Assembly (NCBI GenBank): GCA_021432635.1
Contig: MU270015.1
Location: forward strand, 1,039,762 to 1,103,761
Origin: Thozetella sp. PMI_491
Lineage: Eukaryota; Ascomycota; Sordariomycetes; Chaetosphaeriales; Chaetosphaeriaceae
Reading direction: 5' to 3'
Length of the DNA stretch: 64,000 nucleotides
This document shows positions 1 to 11,980 of the stretch, in pieces. Each line of letters begins with the position of its first letter. Within the stretch, counting starts at the first letter, position 1. The notes beneath the pieces were generated by a model. That model had not been told where the DNA came from. It saw only the letters and a list, made by a program, of their open reading frames with translations, and made no database searches. A program made the position numbers and the translations under genes.

Positions 1-66
1 AAAGCCAGCACTAGCAAGCAGCTGATGACCGCTCGAGCGAGCGCAGCGAAAGAGAAAAAGAGCCAG
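1..66 (+). mobile_element. 3' end of the internal region of an LTR retrotransposon
   Basis: This is the last piece of a retrotransposon whose body lies left of the window. The stretch 45-62 is almost pure purine (AAAGAGAAAAAGAG at its core) and ends four bases before the LTR, where the polypurine tract that primes plus-strand synthesis is expected. A GC-rich segment at 33-50 is repeated in inverted orientation at about 82-98, inside the LTR, with one mismatch. No coding sequence is visible in so short a piece. Confidence 0.55.
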
Positions 67-294
67 TGTTGGAACAGTAGATTCGCAGCGCTCGCTCGCT
101 GTGGATATGGGAGCTGGAAGCTCCATGGGAGCCACGTGGGGAGCAACCACGTGATCAAGATGGAAGCTATTTAAGAGCTCTCTGGAGCTCCTAGACTGCT
201 TTCCACCAGATACAGAGAAGACCAGACCAACAGTATGAACCAGTTTTAGCCCTTTGTTTTACCCCAGGAATGGGATCCTAGTATTGAACCAACA
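67..294 (+). mobile_element. 3' LTR of a Ty1/copia-like retrotransposon
   Basis: A 228-bp unit begins TGTTGG and ends CCAACA, the terminal inverted repeat typical of Ty1/copia LTRs. It contains a TATA-like TATTTAAG at about 169-176 and two CACGTG boxes upstream of it, as an LTR promoter would. A purine tract lies just to its left. The five bases on either side (GCCAG and TACAT) do not match, so it is not a solo LTR with a target-site duplication. It is best read as the right-hand LTR of an element that extends off the left edge. The junction with host DNA is at 294/295. Confidence 0.6.
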
Positions 295-297
295 TAC

Positions 298-3200
298 ATA
301 TAGCTCACCCGCGGCGCCAACTTTGCAGTCTCTTTCGATCTGAGATAGGGAGCGAAGGCCCCAGTCTGCACTATTGTTTGGGCTAGACAGTATGGCTTCT
401 GACCGGCTTGTGTCTGGTTCCCCATAGGTTGGAAGAGGACTCCTCCTGGCTGTAGATATAACCTTGGTTAAAAGATCTCTGTACTGTCCATCGGTGGTCC
501 CAACCTGTGTCGATCGGGCTGGGTTTGGGGACGATGACGGTGACAATAAATGGGACGAATTTGCGGAAGTTAGATGGTGCCTTGGTCGAGAGAAGTAACC
601 GTTTCTGCTCAAAGCATCTGCAGAACGTCCAGATACCTCCGGGCTTGCTACAGACGACGCCAGCGTACTGTATACTTCTGAGTCGCTGTCTGCTTGATCA
701 CTAGGAGTGGAAGCCACCGAATTTTCCTCGCTTGCTCGCCGAGGCGTTGCGGGAGAATCGGGCTCAGAGAGAGCTTCTGCATCCAGATTCTCTAACTCAA
801 TGGGGGCGATGCCATTATCATCCAAGGCCATATCGATTATCGAGCGTGGGGCGAGGATAACGCTTCTCATTGCGTTGACTCCTTGGTCGCTGATAGCTTC
901 GGAAATCAAAGTAGTCGGGTTCCTCATCATCCACTCAAAAAGCTTCCTTGGGAGCAGACCGGTGAATATGTACTCCTGGCTATCTTTGTGCCGCGGCAAA
1001 TAGATCTTGAGACCCGACTGGTCGTCAATGTGAAGAGTCGTTTTCTTGCCTTCGGCCACATGCTGATCTCCGTCTTGAGAGACTACAAGGTCGGAGGAGA
1101 TACCATCGGTCTCATAGATCTCTGCACCTCTTAATATTTCATACAATGAGTCCATGTCTCGTTTAATCCGCAGACGGGGACTGCCAAAGTGGCTAGCAAC
1201 TCTGGACGTATTCATTAGAATCCTTCCGAAGTGGGGTCTAGCAGACAAGACTCACCTGAGTAGTGCATATGCGCGGTTACGGAGTTGGCGATTCTCATTC
1301 AGTGTGGGTCTTGCAACTCCCCCAGAGAATGAGGTGATCTCCTTCACACAGTTCGATAAGTACTTGGCCTCAAGCTGCGTCCATTCAAGGAATGGACGTA
1401 GCCGAGCGACTTCCTCCAGGTTGAAGTCAAGGAACTTCACCATGCTCCCAAACCTTTCCCTGAGTGGCTCCCGATCGACCACGAAAAATTCAGTGGTCGT
1501 CGACCCACACTTGACACTTCCGTTGGTGTGTCTGATAGGAAAGACACAGCTGTTGCGAATTTGCTGGGAAGGGGGGATCTTGGACCCCGTGAGCAGCAGA
1601 GAGTTGACCGTCCAAATGGATTCCTTCATCTCCTGCACTGAAGTTGAAACTCTGCCACCGGCCTCCTTCAGCTCGTCGATTGCCATCGAAAGATCTACCG
1701 GCTTGACACCAAGGAAGTCTACAAATAGCGCTTGCAGGTTTTCATAGTCGTCATTCAGCGAGACCCTATCACGGAGTCTCGCTGCGCTAGACCATACACA
1801 CCGAGAAGTTTTGTGCCATGGGTATTCATCATCCGATGGGAGGTAAATAAGTGCGTGCTCTTCAAATACGGTTCTAGAAAACAGTTAGCAACTACCGTTG
1901 TTACTGGCGCAATTACGGCTCCTTACTTGAGCTTTTCTTTGTCAGTGTCGATTATACTTGGCCGAAGAGCATCTATTGCTTTATAAATGCCGCTGATGGT
2001 GTCGATATCGTCGCAATTTGAACTCTTCAGAACCTTCAACTCATCGACGTAAGTCGCCCAGGTGCAACCGGTGACCCCTACAACTTCAGTGAAGAATTGC
2101 GCGAAGTAAGATAGATTTGAGCCATCCATGCGCAGACCTGGCGCATAAAGCAGCTCGAGCGCGAATTTCGACTTCAATATTTGTGCCGCGTCCCACACGC
2201 AGTCGTTGGGGAAGGCCCAAGCACCCCGATTGCTGGAAACTGGGATATAAATGCATTTTCTTTCTGAGAAGACATTTCTAGGCGTGTTAGAACTCTAAAC
2301 TTCGGTAAAAAGACTCTTACATACCGAATCTTTTTGCGCGCCTCCGTTTGGAGTATCCCCTCACGGTACTTGTTGTAGATGTGCTCGTACAAACAAAAAA
2401 GTCTCGATCTATTGGTAGATGTAACCGTGTCTGGGAACGTGTCCAAGGAGTACTTTAGCATGTCCAAGGCGAAGTCGAGATCCGTGGGAGGAGAACCAAA
2501 TTTGAGTTCAGCTAACAAACCCTTCCACTCGGGTGGAACGGCATCGTAGCAGGCCTCCACGTCTAACCACAACCATGGGAAAAAGGCGCCGGGCTCAACG
2601 AATCGTGCTACCCTGCTTTCCAATTCTTGAACAGGAAAGTAAACGTTCTTCAAAAGGATCATGCGGTTTCCTCGGCATAGAACCTTTGTTTCGCGGAGAA
2701 CCTCGACAAGCTTCTCTTCAAAGTATTCGTGTTTCTCAAACCAGATTCGAAGACATTCAATAAATTTCTCCGGCCGATATTCCTGGAGGTATTCTGCACC
2801 CCCCCACAACCATTCGTCCTCAAACTTGACTATGTCGTAGATGTCAAGCTCCTTATAAAACCATTTACGCCATGTCAGCCGCTGAGTCGAAGGAGTTTGA
2901 GGGCTGTTCCTAAAGTACTCTTCGTTAACGAAGTTGGCAGGATATCCTGGTGCACCATCCCCCGGATTGGATCCTGGATTCGTCTTCCGAAACAATTCAA
3001 CGGCACCGTAGGGTTTATCGTCGACAAGATAAATGCCGTTTGTGCGTAGCCACGGTTGAGCTAGCAAGCCTTTGCTATCATAGAGCAACAGCTTAGCCAA
3101 ATAGTAGCTGGGTTCATTATTACCCTTTAAGTGGTGAGTAAGATAGAGAAACTCAAGATGCCGTTTTGACGTTTCGAGGGATGGCTTTGATTCAGCTACT

Positions 3201-5111
3201 GTGCTAGGCGCATAACTGCGCAGAATACTCTGTCGAACAATGGTTATGGGAGCTTCTGCAACACCCAAATGTCTGAATAGTGTCTTTCGAGAGGAATTGG
3301 TTACTTTTCGTGATAGCAATCGCAGATCAGTGCCTGGGGGGATATCAATTCCTTCAGACTCTCCAGAATACACCGGGCCTGATGATGCAGGGACCCAGGT
3401 GCCGTCTTCCAGAGGCAATAGATCCATTTGCTTGAGTTTCGCAATTTCGTCAGCAAATTTACTGTCGAACGGGCTGCAAAGCAGTTGTGCCGCTCGCGTA
3501 TGCCAGCTATCGGAAGTGTTGGATGATTTTATTCGCGACTCAGAGCCTCGTTCCAGATCGTTTCTCAGCCATTGAATAAGGTGGCCCCAATTGACGTAAG
3601 TGAGGCCATAGTCCGTCAGGAGGTCCATATCTTTTACGGTATAATGCGTTGAGACAATCTGTCTTGGATTACCATCGTCAAACAATGGTTTCCCGTCCTC
3701 GTCCAAGGTGTTACTGCAGAGACGGACCAAATCCTTGATGCGACGCAGACCGGGGTTTCCTTCAGCAGAAAGTACGCATGTTTTGCCCAACAGCTCCACG
3801 ATTTTGTAGACCAAAGTGCTCCACAGCGAGTTCCAGTTCTTATCTTTTTTGTCAGGTAAATATCTCATCCACTTGTATCGCAGGCTGTCATGCTCGCAAA
3901 ACTGCAGAACCGCCGTAACAAACGCCGTGGCGATGCCGTCGAGAAGATTTTGGTTGCGAAGGGAATCTTTGACGATGTCTTGTCGGCTTGCATCTGTGAC
4001 AAAGTCGGCCTGAATCAAGAATGTGAATCCAACAGGTCGCACTGGAAGGAAAACGAATATGTCTTGAGGCTCGATGATTGGAACCGAGGTTTCTGAGAGG
4101 GGAAACGCAAGGACAATTTGAGACTTTGAGTAAGCACGCGTGGCTTCTTCTCTATCCGAATAGGTCCGGTTCTCGTTCTTCGCGAGATTCGTTGCTTCGT
4201 AGGTCGTGACGTGAAAGTGCCTAACCTGTGACTCTGAAGGTCCATTGGCCCTCCTTGTCCTTTTGAGGACGGCATGGTTAACTTGTGGGCGATCAATCGA
4301 ATAAGTTGCCGAAGAAGTTCGTTCTTCATTCTCGCCGAAGAAAGCGACATCGATTTTTCTCAGGTTCTTCAGAAACAGAAGCATGTTCTCTTGAAGCTCT
4401 TCGAACTGCTCTCGAATTGTCATGCGTGTTCGAGCTAACACGTCGCGGTCCCCAGCTGTATGCAAGTGGAGGGTAATCCTTGTCAGTGGTGAAGCGAGCA
4501 CTTCTTCTGTATCCTCCCATATTGGAGATATCATCCCCATGCCGGAGTCCCCATCTCTATGGTTGAAGGAGAAAGAGAAGGAACCTGACTGGATATGGAC
4601 TTTCCAAGCCGCCATAAAAACAGACTTGAAGCCAATCCCTTTCTCTCCAATATATCCCTGAGCCCCTGTCTTTGAGCTCTTTCCAACAGAGCAAATGGCC
4701 TCGAGGTTCGCATGAGTAAATCCATCTTCATTGCACTCGAGAATAATCTTGTCGGGATACACTCGGAAGGACACGTAAGGGGCGGAACCCGACTCATTGG
4801 CTCGAGCATAAAGATTATCGTCGGCATTTTGGAGGAGTTCGAATACGAAGCGAGCTTTGCTGGAGTAGAGATTCTTGGCTAGGCTACACGCAATTGGTTA
4901 GGGTTGGCTCTGCGTACGGCAAGAGTTAGGAGCTATCACACGTGATAACCGTTGATCCAATCATTAGATCTTTCTTGAGGAAAGCTTCCTCGATCTCGCG
5001 GCGGAGTTCCGGCTCGATCTGGCACAACTTGTCTTCGCCGAGATAGCCATGGTCTCTTGCAATCTTTTCCACGAGAGCCCTCGCATTTTGAACGCTTGTA
5101 GGTGTTGTCAT
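298..5111 (-). CDS. NO VEIN/sacsin-like GHKL-ATPase protein, C-terminus cut by retrotransposon
   Basis: Five exons read on the minus strand: 5111-4942, 4883-2325, 2277-1927, 1873-1256 and 1201-298, giving 1534 in-frame codons before the break. An N-terminal Hsp90/sacsin-type ATPase fold is visible: an N-box FVFELLQNADDN near residue 70, an EDGF motif near 106 and a glycine loop GYIGEKGIGFKSVF near 135-147. The far end has a Ser/Pro-rich linker and then ERDCKVGAAGELY, which is how the DUF3883 (NO VEIN C-terminal) domain begins. The next bases are GTA, then the LTR, which completes a GTATGT donor. The rest of DUF3883 must lie beyond the element, outside the window. Family members are of unknown function in fungi. 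The start is the first in-frame ATG. Whether the gene still works depends on splicing across the insertion. Confidence 0.7.
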
Positions 5112-5594
5112 TACGATTCGAGATGCTAACTGCCTTGAACAGGCAGGTAATTGCGCTACAAAGAACCGGTCGGGGGTTAAAGTTGGTTTCGATCAATAAG
5201 TGCGCAGAGGGAACGGTCTTGTGAGAAATCTCTCGTGAAAGATAGCGTGAAGTGCATCGAGGAGTCATGTTCTTCGTGGATGGAAGTAGGAGCTGATCAC
5301 CGAGGGCAATTGTCGGGGAGCTCATGCAGGGTCCCCCTTGAAACATGTGTTGGTAAGAGGGCAATACCTGCCTAGGTACCGTTCGTAGATAGCCCGATTT
5401 CATTGGCTAGCATTGCCAGGGGCTGCATGGACTAGCCGCCCGCAACGAATGTCAGCGGCTACACGAAGACACGAAGACACGAAGACAAGGCGTGAAAAGG
5501 CGTGAAAATGAAAGAGAGCGACCGTCGCTGTCGGTAGAGTGATAGAAGCGATGCAAATTGAATGCGCAAGGTAAGCTAATGACAACATCAATTC
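5112..5594. other. Intergenic region with short tandem repeats
   Basis: This separates the 5' end of the ATPase gene from the 3' end of the following minus-strand regulator, so it holds the ATPase promoter. No convincing gene is seen. Two tandem repeats lie within it, listed separately. Confidence 0.5.
5461..5508. repeat. Tandem 8-bp (x3) and 10-bp (x2) repeats
   Basis: ACACGAAG is repeated three times at 5461-5484, followed by GGCGTGAAAA twice at 5489-5508. They lie about 90 bp beyond the stop codon of the neighbouring regulator gene. They look like simple replication-slippage repeats. Confidence 0.8.
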
Positions 5595-7208
5595 TCAACA
5601 AAACATGCCAACAAATCCCCGCTCCGCCACCAACCTCCGTGCTTCCATAGCAACTGTGCTCACCAAGTCGTTTGGCGCATTCCCAACCTCTGCCATCCAT
5701 ATACTTGCAGAAAACTCTCCAATAGGTGTCACCCGTGCCCACGGGGAGTCTGCAAGATCCATCAAGGGATGATGATGGTCGAGGGAGTGGACTCCATATA
5801 CCAGTTGCAGCCAGTGCAAGCAAATGCTCAGCGGGAAAGTCGTAATTTGCTCACCGATCAGCCCAGCAGCTGGCGTCCAGAAATATGGGATACCCTTCAA
5901 TATCAAGTATGCATACTTGCTAGCGTTCATAGATTGGACGTCTCCTTCCGGATAGTCATTTATGAATGGACAGACTATACCGTGAAGCAAGAGACATGTC
6001 GTCCAATAGGTAATTGTAAGCTCGGCAAGGGTAAAATCTTCTGGACTTGTAGGTCCCTGACCTTCGTGAAATACTTTCAGTGGTTTCGTTTCGTCCAGCC
6101 AGCATTGAAGGCGTCCCGCTAGTGCCCGCAAGGCGCGGGAAATCTTTGCCTTCCAGACCTCCCTCTGCGCGCAGCACCGAATTTGCTGTGCAATTTCTGC
6201 GTCTTCCATTAAACCAGCCATCTCTCCCCATATGTCGACCAATATGTCTTCTGGGGTTTTCGGCGAGAGCTCCCAGGGGATGCTGCTCCATTCGGGCCTG
6301 CTGATCACGATTCTCTTACGGCGCGTGATGGCAGAAATCATCTGTTGGCGATGTTTCGCGTTAGTTAAACCTAAACCCTCTCATTATTGCAAGGGTTAAA
6401 ATTTTACCAAAGGGTATCGGGTTGAACGAAAGAGTTGATGGTCGGCTCCCTCGCGAAAATCTGACGGCTTTCTTGCCGTGATCATGGCCAGCTGCCCATC
6501 GGTATGTGCTAGCCAGTTCATTGAGCGATCCAAGCTTTCAGATGGTTTAAAATTGAACAGGAGCTCGAAGAGAGACAGTGTTTTTGCCGCGGAGCAAAGA
6601 ACGCGGTACTTGCCCGCTATTTCGCCCAAGTTTGCGAGCTTCACCATCTCGCGTATTGCGAGAGCGTACGACCTCAAGCCGGTTTCCAAGAGCCCGGTGT
6701 CTTGGTCGCGCTGTCCGATAATACAGAGACTGATGGCCAAGAGGCCGAGCTCGACAGCCTTTTCAGTGGCTCGCAGCTGCAATAGGATGTCGAAGTAAAT
6801 GGTGGAAGAAGTGTATCGTCCGAACAGGAGGTAGCGAGATAAGAATATGCCAAGATACTTCTCCGTATACGCCGAGCGTGCCAGTGAATCGAGCAGGAGT
6901 ATATGAGACGGGCTGTGCCGGTCCGAGTGGCAAGGGGATTGCTGATGTTGTGGCAGGCGTATCCGTCTGTATGTGGTAGGAGCAGTACTATCCTGGTTGC
7001 GATTGAGAAACACACGTTGCCTTTCGTACCCGTCGCATGCTCTCCTCCCTTTCTTACACGGAGTGCAGCCGTTGGGCAAAGCGTCGCACTTACTGGTCAG
7101 CGAGAAAATGAACGATACACCTAGGAATGAGACAGCAGCTGGACTCACCCCCTTGCTCCTTCGGCGGCAGTTGCCGCACGCATTTGACCGTCCGGGTACT
7201 CCGACCAT
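5595..7208 (-). CDS. Zn2Cys6 transcription factor
   Basis: Three exons (7208-7149, 7088-6408, 6341-5595) encode 495 residues. The zinc cluster is split by the first intron. Joined with a 60-bp intron ending in AAG, it gives Cys11-x2-Cys14-x6-Cys21-x6-Cys28-x2-Cys31-x6-Cys38, an exact match to the fungal binuclear cluster. Using the nearby CAG instead would shift the frame onto a stop. The rest resembles the loosely conserved fungal-specific regulator domain (Fungal_trans_2 type), with typical helices around LFELLFNF and TYWTTCLLLHG. It is divergent from the DUF2306 membrane-protein gene across a 680-bp promoter, so it may control that gene. Target unknown. Confidence 0.85.
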
Positions 7209-7888
7209 AATCACTCAAACTCGCCACACAGGGTATAGTTTTACGGCTTTCAGTGAGCTTGCAGATTAGACAAGCCTCTTTAAAGATGCGTCGCAAATGT
7301 CCTTCCTTCCTGGCACACTAGACTCCCGGCAGTTCGCAAGGGGGGAATATAAAGGTTTGGCGCGGAGCAGGCCCTCATAACCGTATCCGAATGCGAACCC
7401 TGTCTCTGTGGCTATGCTCTCGGTACCACGGAGTAGAACTAGGGGCGGCATTTCGAACCATTCCCGTTTAGGACGTATTGCACGCGCGGGATCGTCACGA
7501 TATCCTTGGCACGCCACGGCACCAGACAGAGTGTTCCACCTTTTTCATAAGCTGCATGTCGCGCAACTCCTCGGATTTAGGCCATGTTTACTTGACGTAG
7601 GCCATACTAGTAACTAAGGCTTTTTTCGTCATCTAATGTGATATGAGCCACAGAGAGCATTTCCTCATTGGGGCATATTGAACGCGTCGGATGCCTGAGG
7701 CTTTACACTTCAAGAAAGTTTGTAAGTAGAAATCAAGTATAATAAACGACTCGCCTCCAACATCTGCTGTATCTTGCCCAAGACCAAAGCAGCCTCACAT
7801 CTTTGAGTATTCCCTCCAGATTCATATTCCAGTCTCATTCTCATAACTATATATTCGTTTATACGAAGAACGAGCTATAAACGCACTA
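7209..7888. other. Divergent promoter region
   Basis: A 680-bp gap between the starts of the minus-strand Zn2Cys6 gene and the plus-strand DUF2306 gene. No other gene is seen. An AT-rich TATA-like stretch lies near 7847-7860, 30-40 bp before the DUF2306 start codon. Confidence 0.5.
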
Positions 7889-8977
7889 ATGGCCGCTACA
7901 GCCAATACGCCCCCCTGTGCTACCTTTGTGCAAAAGGTCTACCGCCCAGTTGGCTTCACCAAGGGCTACAACTTTGTACTGTGGTTCATCTTCGGTGGTG
8001 CCTTGGTTGGGTTTGCACTCGCACGGCTACAGTTTCTTGACTACTTCCATGTCTTTTGCAATCCGGATAGGAGTCAGAAAAGTCAAGGTGCCCCTGGAGA
8101 GTGTTTCTATTTCTCTCAGCCTTTTTATGCCCTGGGCATGATTCTTCATCTTGCTGGCGTGCTCCCAGCATCCTTGCTAGCCTTTCTACAGTTCATACCT
8201 GCAATACGCCACAAGGCGATATTATTTCACAGAGTTAATGGCTACGCGGTAATTCTCCTCTCGATTACCGGTTGCATTGGAGCGTTCATGATCCTTCGGC
8301 CGACATTTGGTGGTAGCATCGATATCCAGACGGCTGGCGGTCTTCTGGGTATTGCCTTTGCTTGCGCTCTGGCAATCGCTTGGATCAGCATCAAGCGGTT
8401 ACGGCTGGACCTCCACCGGGCGTGGATGTTGCGAGCTTGGGTATGGGTATGTTGACTCTTCTATACCTAACACAAACTTTTGGTTGTTGACGTGATTGTG
8501 AATCAGGCCGGCTCGATTATTACCATTCGAATCATACTCTTCATAGGCTCCGTGGTGATCCCCATGACTGGTACTTATTATTTCTCCGAGCGATGCGATA
8601 AAGTTGCATGGCTCTTCGAAAACGATCAAAACAAGACTCTATATGTCTATCCCGAATGCGAGGCATTCTTCAGTGGCCAGAATTCCAATCAACATGTGAG
8701 CATCAAGGCGCAGTTTCTAGACTCGACTCTCGCCGAAAAGATGTCTGTTATGAATATGATATTTGGCGCATCCATGTGGTTGGGACTTTCACTCCATGCT
8801 TTTGGAGTTGAATTATATGTGAGTCAAATGCCCAAGCTGCCTTACTGCTTACCCAGTGGTCCTCCCGATGAAGAGCTAACCGAACGTCTTGAAGCTTTAC
8901 TTAACGCCCGCCGAGACAGAACGCTTGCGGCAAATCTCATTCCAGCGCCAGCTCGCAGCCGGAAAGAAGACCACTAG
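7889..8977 (+). CDS. DUF2306 multi-pass membrane protein
   Basis: Two exons (7889-8446, 8507-8977) joined at a 60-bp intron (donor GTATGT, acceptor CAG) encode 342 residues. Several hydrophobic segments are evident: YNFVLWFIFGGALVGFALA near residues 31-50, then segments around 80-105, 115-135, 145-165 and 190-205, and one near 280. The central HRVNGYAVILLSITG and the DLHRAWMLRAW segment are the recognisable part of the DUF2306 predicted-membrane-protein family. These proteins have no established function. The C-terminal 40 residues are polar. The divergent neighbour is a Zn2Cys6 regulator, which may act on this gene. Confidence 0.8.
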
Positions 8978-9302
8978 CGGTGATAGCTGAACTGAGGATT
9001 ATCTTTGAGATACACTGAGAGACAGGCGCAATATTGCAAGCATTTTTAGGATGCTATGGGGACCAATGGACAGCAGACAGTGGTCGGTTGAGCTGGGTTA
9101 AGGAAAGAATCTCCGATTGTTGCTTCGAGAAAGCGGCAGATTGGTAAGAAGCAACCGGTGGGCGAGAATACGCGTTCGACTAAGCGTCGTTCTCTTCCTA
9201 CCTCTCTTGGGGGAGAAGAGCGGGATTCGTTTTGAATTGATGAGGAATCCATATAGGCTCTATAGCTATCACGACAAATCCGAATTCCTCATATATTCTG
9301 TG
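8978..9302. other. Convergent intergenic region
   Basis: A gap between the 3' ends of the DUF2306 gene and the minus-strand regulator. I see no gene here. Confidence 0.5.
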
Positions 9303-11059
9303 TTAGAGGAATCGTATGACCCGTCGCGCGGCTAGAAGTTGCAGATATGTGCCTGGTTTATCCCAGTCAGTGAGAGCGCGCGGGAGACAGTCCTATCATG
9401 AACGTACCAGCTGCTCTCCACTTGGTGTCAAGCTTCTGGAGAGCGCGTTCGACGACCGCCAAGTCATCCAAGGACTCTTCCTGAATGAACCACGCCCCGG
9501 TTTTGTAAAGCCACGGAGCGACAAAGGCGGGAATATCTCCGTGTGCGAGATAGGACGTATCCGGCGACAGGTATATTCTAGCCACCTCCAGAGCAACGGA
9601 TGCGGCATTCGCACAAACCGCCCTTGCCTTTTGATGGAGCGGGTCCTGGGGGTTGACTTCAAGATACGGTGCATACAGAATATAGAGGCCGCTGCCGTCA
9701 TGTTAGTGAGAAAGAAGAGTAGGAGACTATCTGAAGCTCGACTAACCAGAAGGACAAGGCAGTTTGGTAGCATATTATGGAGTACAGTGTCCCTTGATTC
9801 GATTCGGAGTACCGGATCAAGGCATGCAAGGTGTTGTCTAACTGCTCTACCTCTTGCCGGCGGAAGTCTATCGGCACCGAGATGTCTGTCACGTGGCGAA
9901 ACACGCGGCTGAGGAGATAGCTCGCCTGCACGACTCCTGCATAGCGCCCGAGGGATTCTGGAGGCGATAATAAGGTAGACTGGGCACGGATGGGGACCTG
10001 GCCACTCCACTCCTCTTCTGTGCAGGGAAGCGGCGCTGTCAACTCGGGGTCGGCAATCAACGATGGTTGCTGGGGGTTACCGATACGTCCCAATCTAAGT
10101 CTCGTGGTTAGGATAGCTGAGCCACGGGAAACAGTGAGCGGAACCAGGGCATACTGCTCGAGGAGATATATACTCCACCACGTCCTAGTGCCCTCTTCTT
10201 TGTCAATCCAAATACAGTTCTCCAGCTGCCCAGACGCAAAAGTCCTCCAGTTCATGCCTAAGGCAGTGGCAAGTTTGATGCAGGTGCCGACCGTGACATG
10301 GGCGGAAGGGTACATCGAATGTCCATGCTCGTACGCTCCGAGAAGAATGCACCCTTGCAGAGCCTCCCCTGAGAGGATGCCGGCCTGTTGGATCTCGCTA
10401 AATAGCCGCACGGCGGCCCGGTACTCGGGGGTGAAGGGATTTCCGTCGCCGGGGAAAGCGAGAGTCTTCATGCATAGGAGCAAAAAGACGGCATCGACCC
10501 GTGGCGGTAGGAGAGGGTTTAGTAGGTGGTTATACACCTTCCTTTTCGATACGATGGGGATCCATGGATGCACCAGCTCATGGTATCTTCTCGCGATCTG
10601 CTGAGCCGCTGTGCCATCTCCCACGAGCGCTTTCGCATAGCTGGGTATTTGGGCCGTGGCCGTCAAGGGTAGAGACACGGGCGCTGGCCCTTGGAGGAAC
10701 AGTGTGTGGTCTAGGTAGCGGATCGCTACTCTATTTCTCTCTTCCCTATCGTACGGAAGGTCCGGCTCATGGCGGTTCGTCGCTACCGCGGTCTCCGGAG
10801 ATGGTTCGCTGGATACAGGGGTAAGCTTTTGGTACGAGCATTGTCGCTTATTGCTAAACAAGGTGCTCGAGTTAGATTTGATGCTTGGAGAAGGCACACT
10901 GAACCTCAGGTGTACCTACAGCTTGCATGACGAACATGCGGGCAGCTCCCTTAAGCATCGGATCTTGCGCCGAGAGCAGAAGCTACAAGCACGCCGGGCC
11001 CGTGCGGGGCTGTCTCCCGTGGCCAGGTCAGATGTATCGGAAGGATCCACACTCGACAT
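9303..11059 (-). CDS. Zn2Cys6 transcription factor with fungal-specific TF domain
   Basis: Four exons (11059-10920, 10853-9747, 9691-9408, 9331-9303) encode 519 residues. The short first exon carries five of the six zinc ligands; the 66-bp intron falls between Cys5 and Cys6. The joined cluster is Cys25-x2-Cys28-x6-Cys35-x6-Cys42-x2-Cys45-x6-Cys52. The middle region has the signature of the Fungal_trans domain (PF04082): AYEHGHSMYP, GTCIKLATALGMNW and GTRTWWSIYLLEQY. The start is the first ATG upstream of the cluster. The last 29-bp exon is the least certain part; reading through gives an alternative stop at 9367. The architecture and the intron in the zinc cluster match the regulator at 19716-21237. 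Nearest possible targets are the orphan gene and the P450 to its right. Confidence 0.8.
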
Positions 11060-11314
11060 TCTACACTGCGGTCAAAATACACAGCGTGGCGGTCGTCTGC
11101 AACTCTGAGGTTGTCTCCGGAGTGGGCGGATGCAAGCGGGCGGGAAGCGGAGGACGCGGACAATTTCCCGTGGAGCTCCGGAGCTCAACGGACCGCACGA
11201 ATTACGTGCTGGAAAGTAGGAGTTGATGTGGGGTTAAAAAATCCTCAGCGGGGTAACTAACACAGTAAAGCCTCAAAAGTCCGGAGCACATGGCCAAGGT
11301 ACATTTTAGGTACT

Positions 11315-11980
11315 TTATTCAGGCAAGCTCCATTCTACCTGTCCAGCATCAAAAGCTTCTTCGTACCTAGCAGCCCGTTCAAACCAGAGGTTTGTCTTCT
11401 CGGCCATGTCGCGTAGCCTGACACTCCATCGATTGTAGCCTTCAAGAGACACGGGAAGTACCAGAACACCATCCTCGCTCGCACCGACCCCGAGAATCGC
11501 GTCTCGGTCCTCTCGCTCTAGCGTTGCAGGCGGTGGGTCAAACAAGACAAAATTGACGCCGTCTACCGTCTCCCAGGCTTCGCTCGCAATCACGATGGCA
11601 ATTGACACATAATCACCGTGATACCCCGCGTAGCTCTCTACCACGTCTAGCGGCTGACCTCGACGCGCCTCCCGTTCCGCACGATAATGTGTGACCACAT
11701 CCGCCGTCGAGGAGCCGGGAGACAGAGTGTACATGTCGAAACGCACTACATCGCTGGGCCCGAAATCGGCGAGTGCTTGATTGATGAAGCGGGGGGCGAC
11801 ATCCGCTAATGAACCGCCGAATGTGACGTACACTTGGAATGAAAAGAGTGGTGGCAAGATGCGGTCGGTAGGTGCTCGCGCCAGGCCGCGGTAGATGGAG
11901 ATGGCCTGGTTACCAGCGTGGTCGATCGAGGTGTGCTGCGAGATAAGACGGTGTGGTGCTGGTGACAATTGGTTGCGCAT
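11315..11980 (-). CDS. Hypothetical protein, 221 aa
   Basis: An intronless frame of 221 residues that I do not recognise. It has no signal peptide or membrane segment. The central part alternates hydrophobic and acidic residues (for example YVSIAIVIAS and NFVLFDPPP), which looks like a folded alpha/beta protein rather than random coding. The C-terminus is aromatic and charged. It sits head-to-tail upstream of the regulator at 9303-11059 and is divergent from the P450 at 12858. It could be co-regulated with either. The codon pattern and length make it likely to be real. Confidence 0.55.
   Translation of the reverse strand: MRNQLSPAPHRLISQHTSIDHAGNQAISIYRGLARAPTDRILPPLFSFQVYVTFGGSLADVAPRFINQALADFGPSDVVRFDMYTLSPGSSTADVVTHYRAEREARRGQPLDVVESYAGYHGDYVSIAIVIASEAWETVDGVNFVLFDPPPATLEREDRDAILGVGASEDGVLVLPVSLEGYNRWSVRLRDMAEKTNLWFERAARYEEAFDAGQVEWSLPE

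Noticed and set aside
67..294. Solo LTR interpretation
   Set aside because: Flanking five-base sequences differ and a purine tract lies on the left, so a right-hand LTR of a longer element fits better.
9990..10604. A 204-codon plus-strand frame across the regulator
   Set aside because: Antisense shadow of the Fungal_trans domain.
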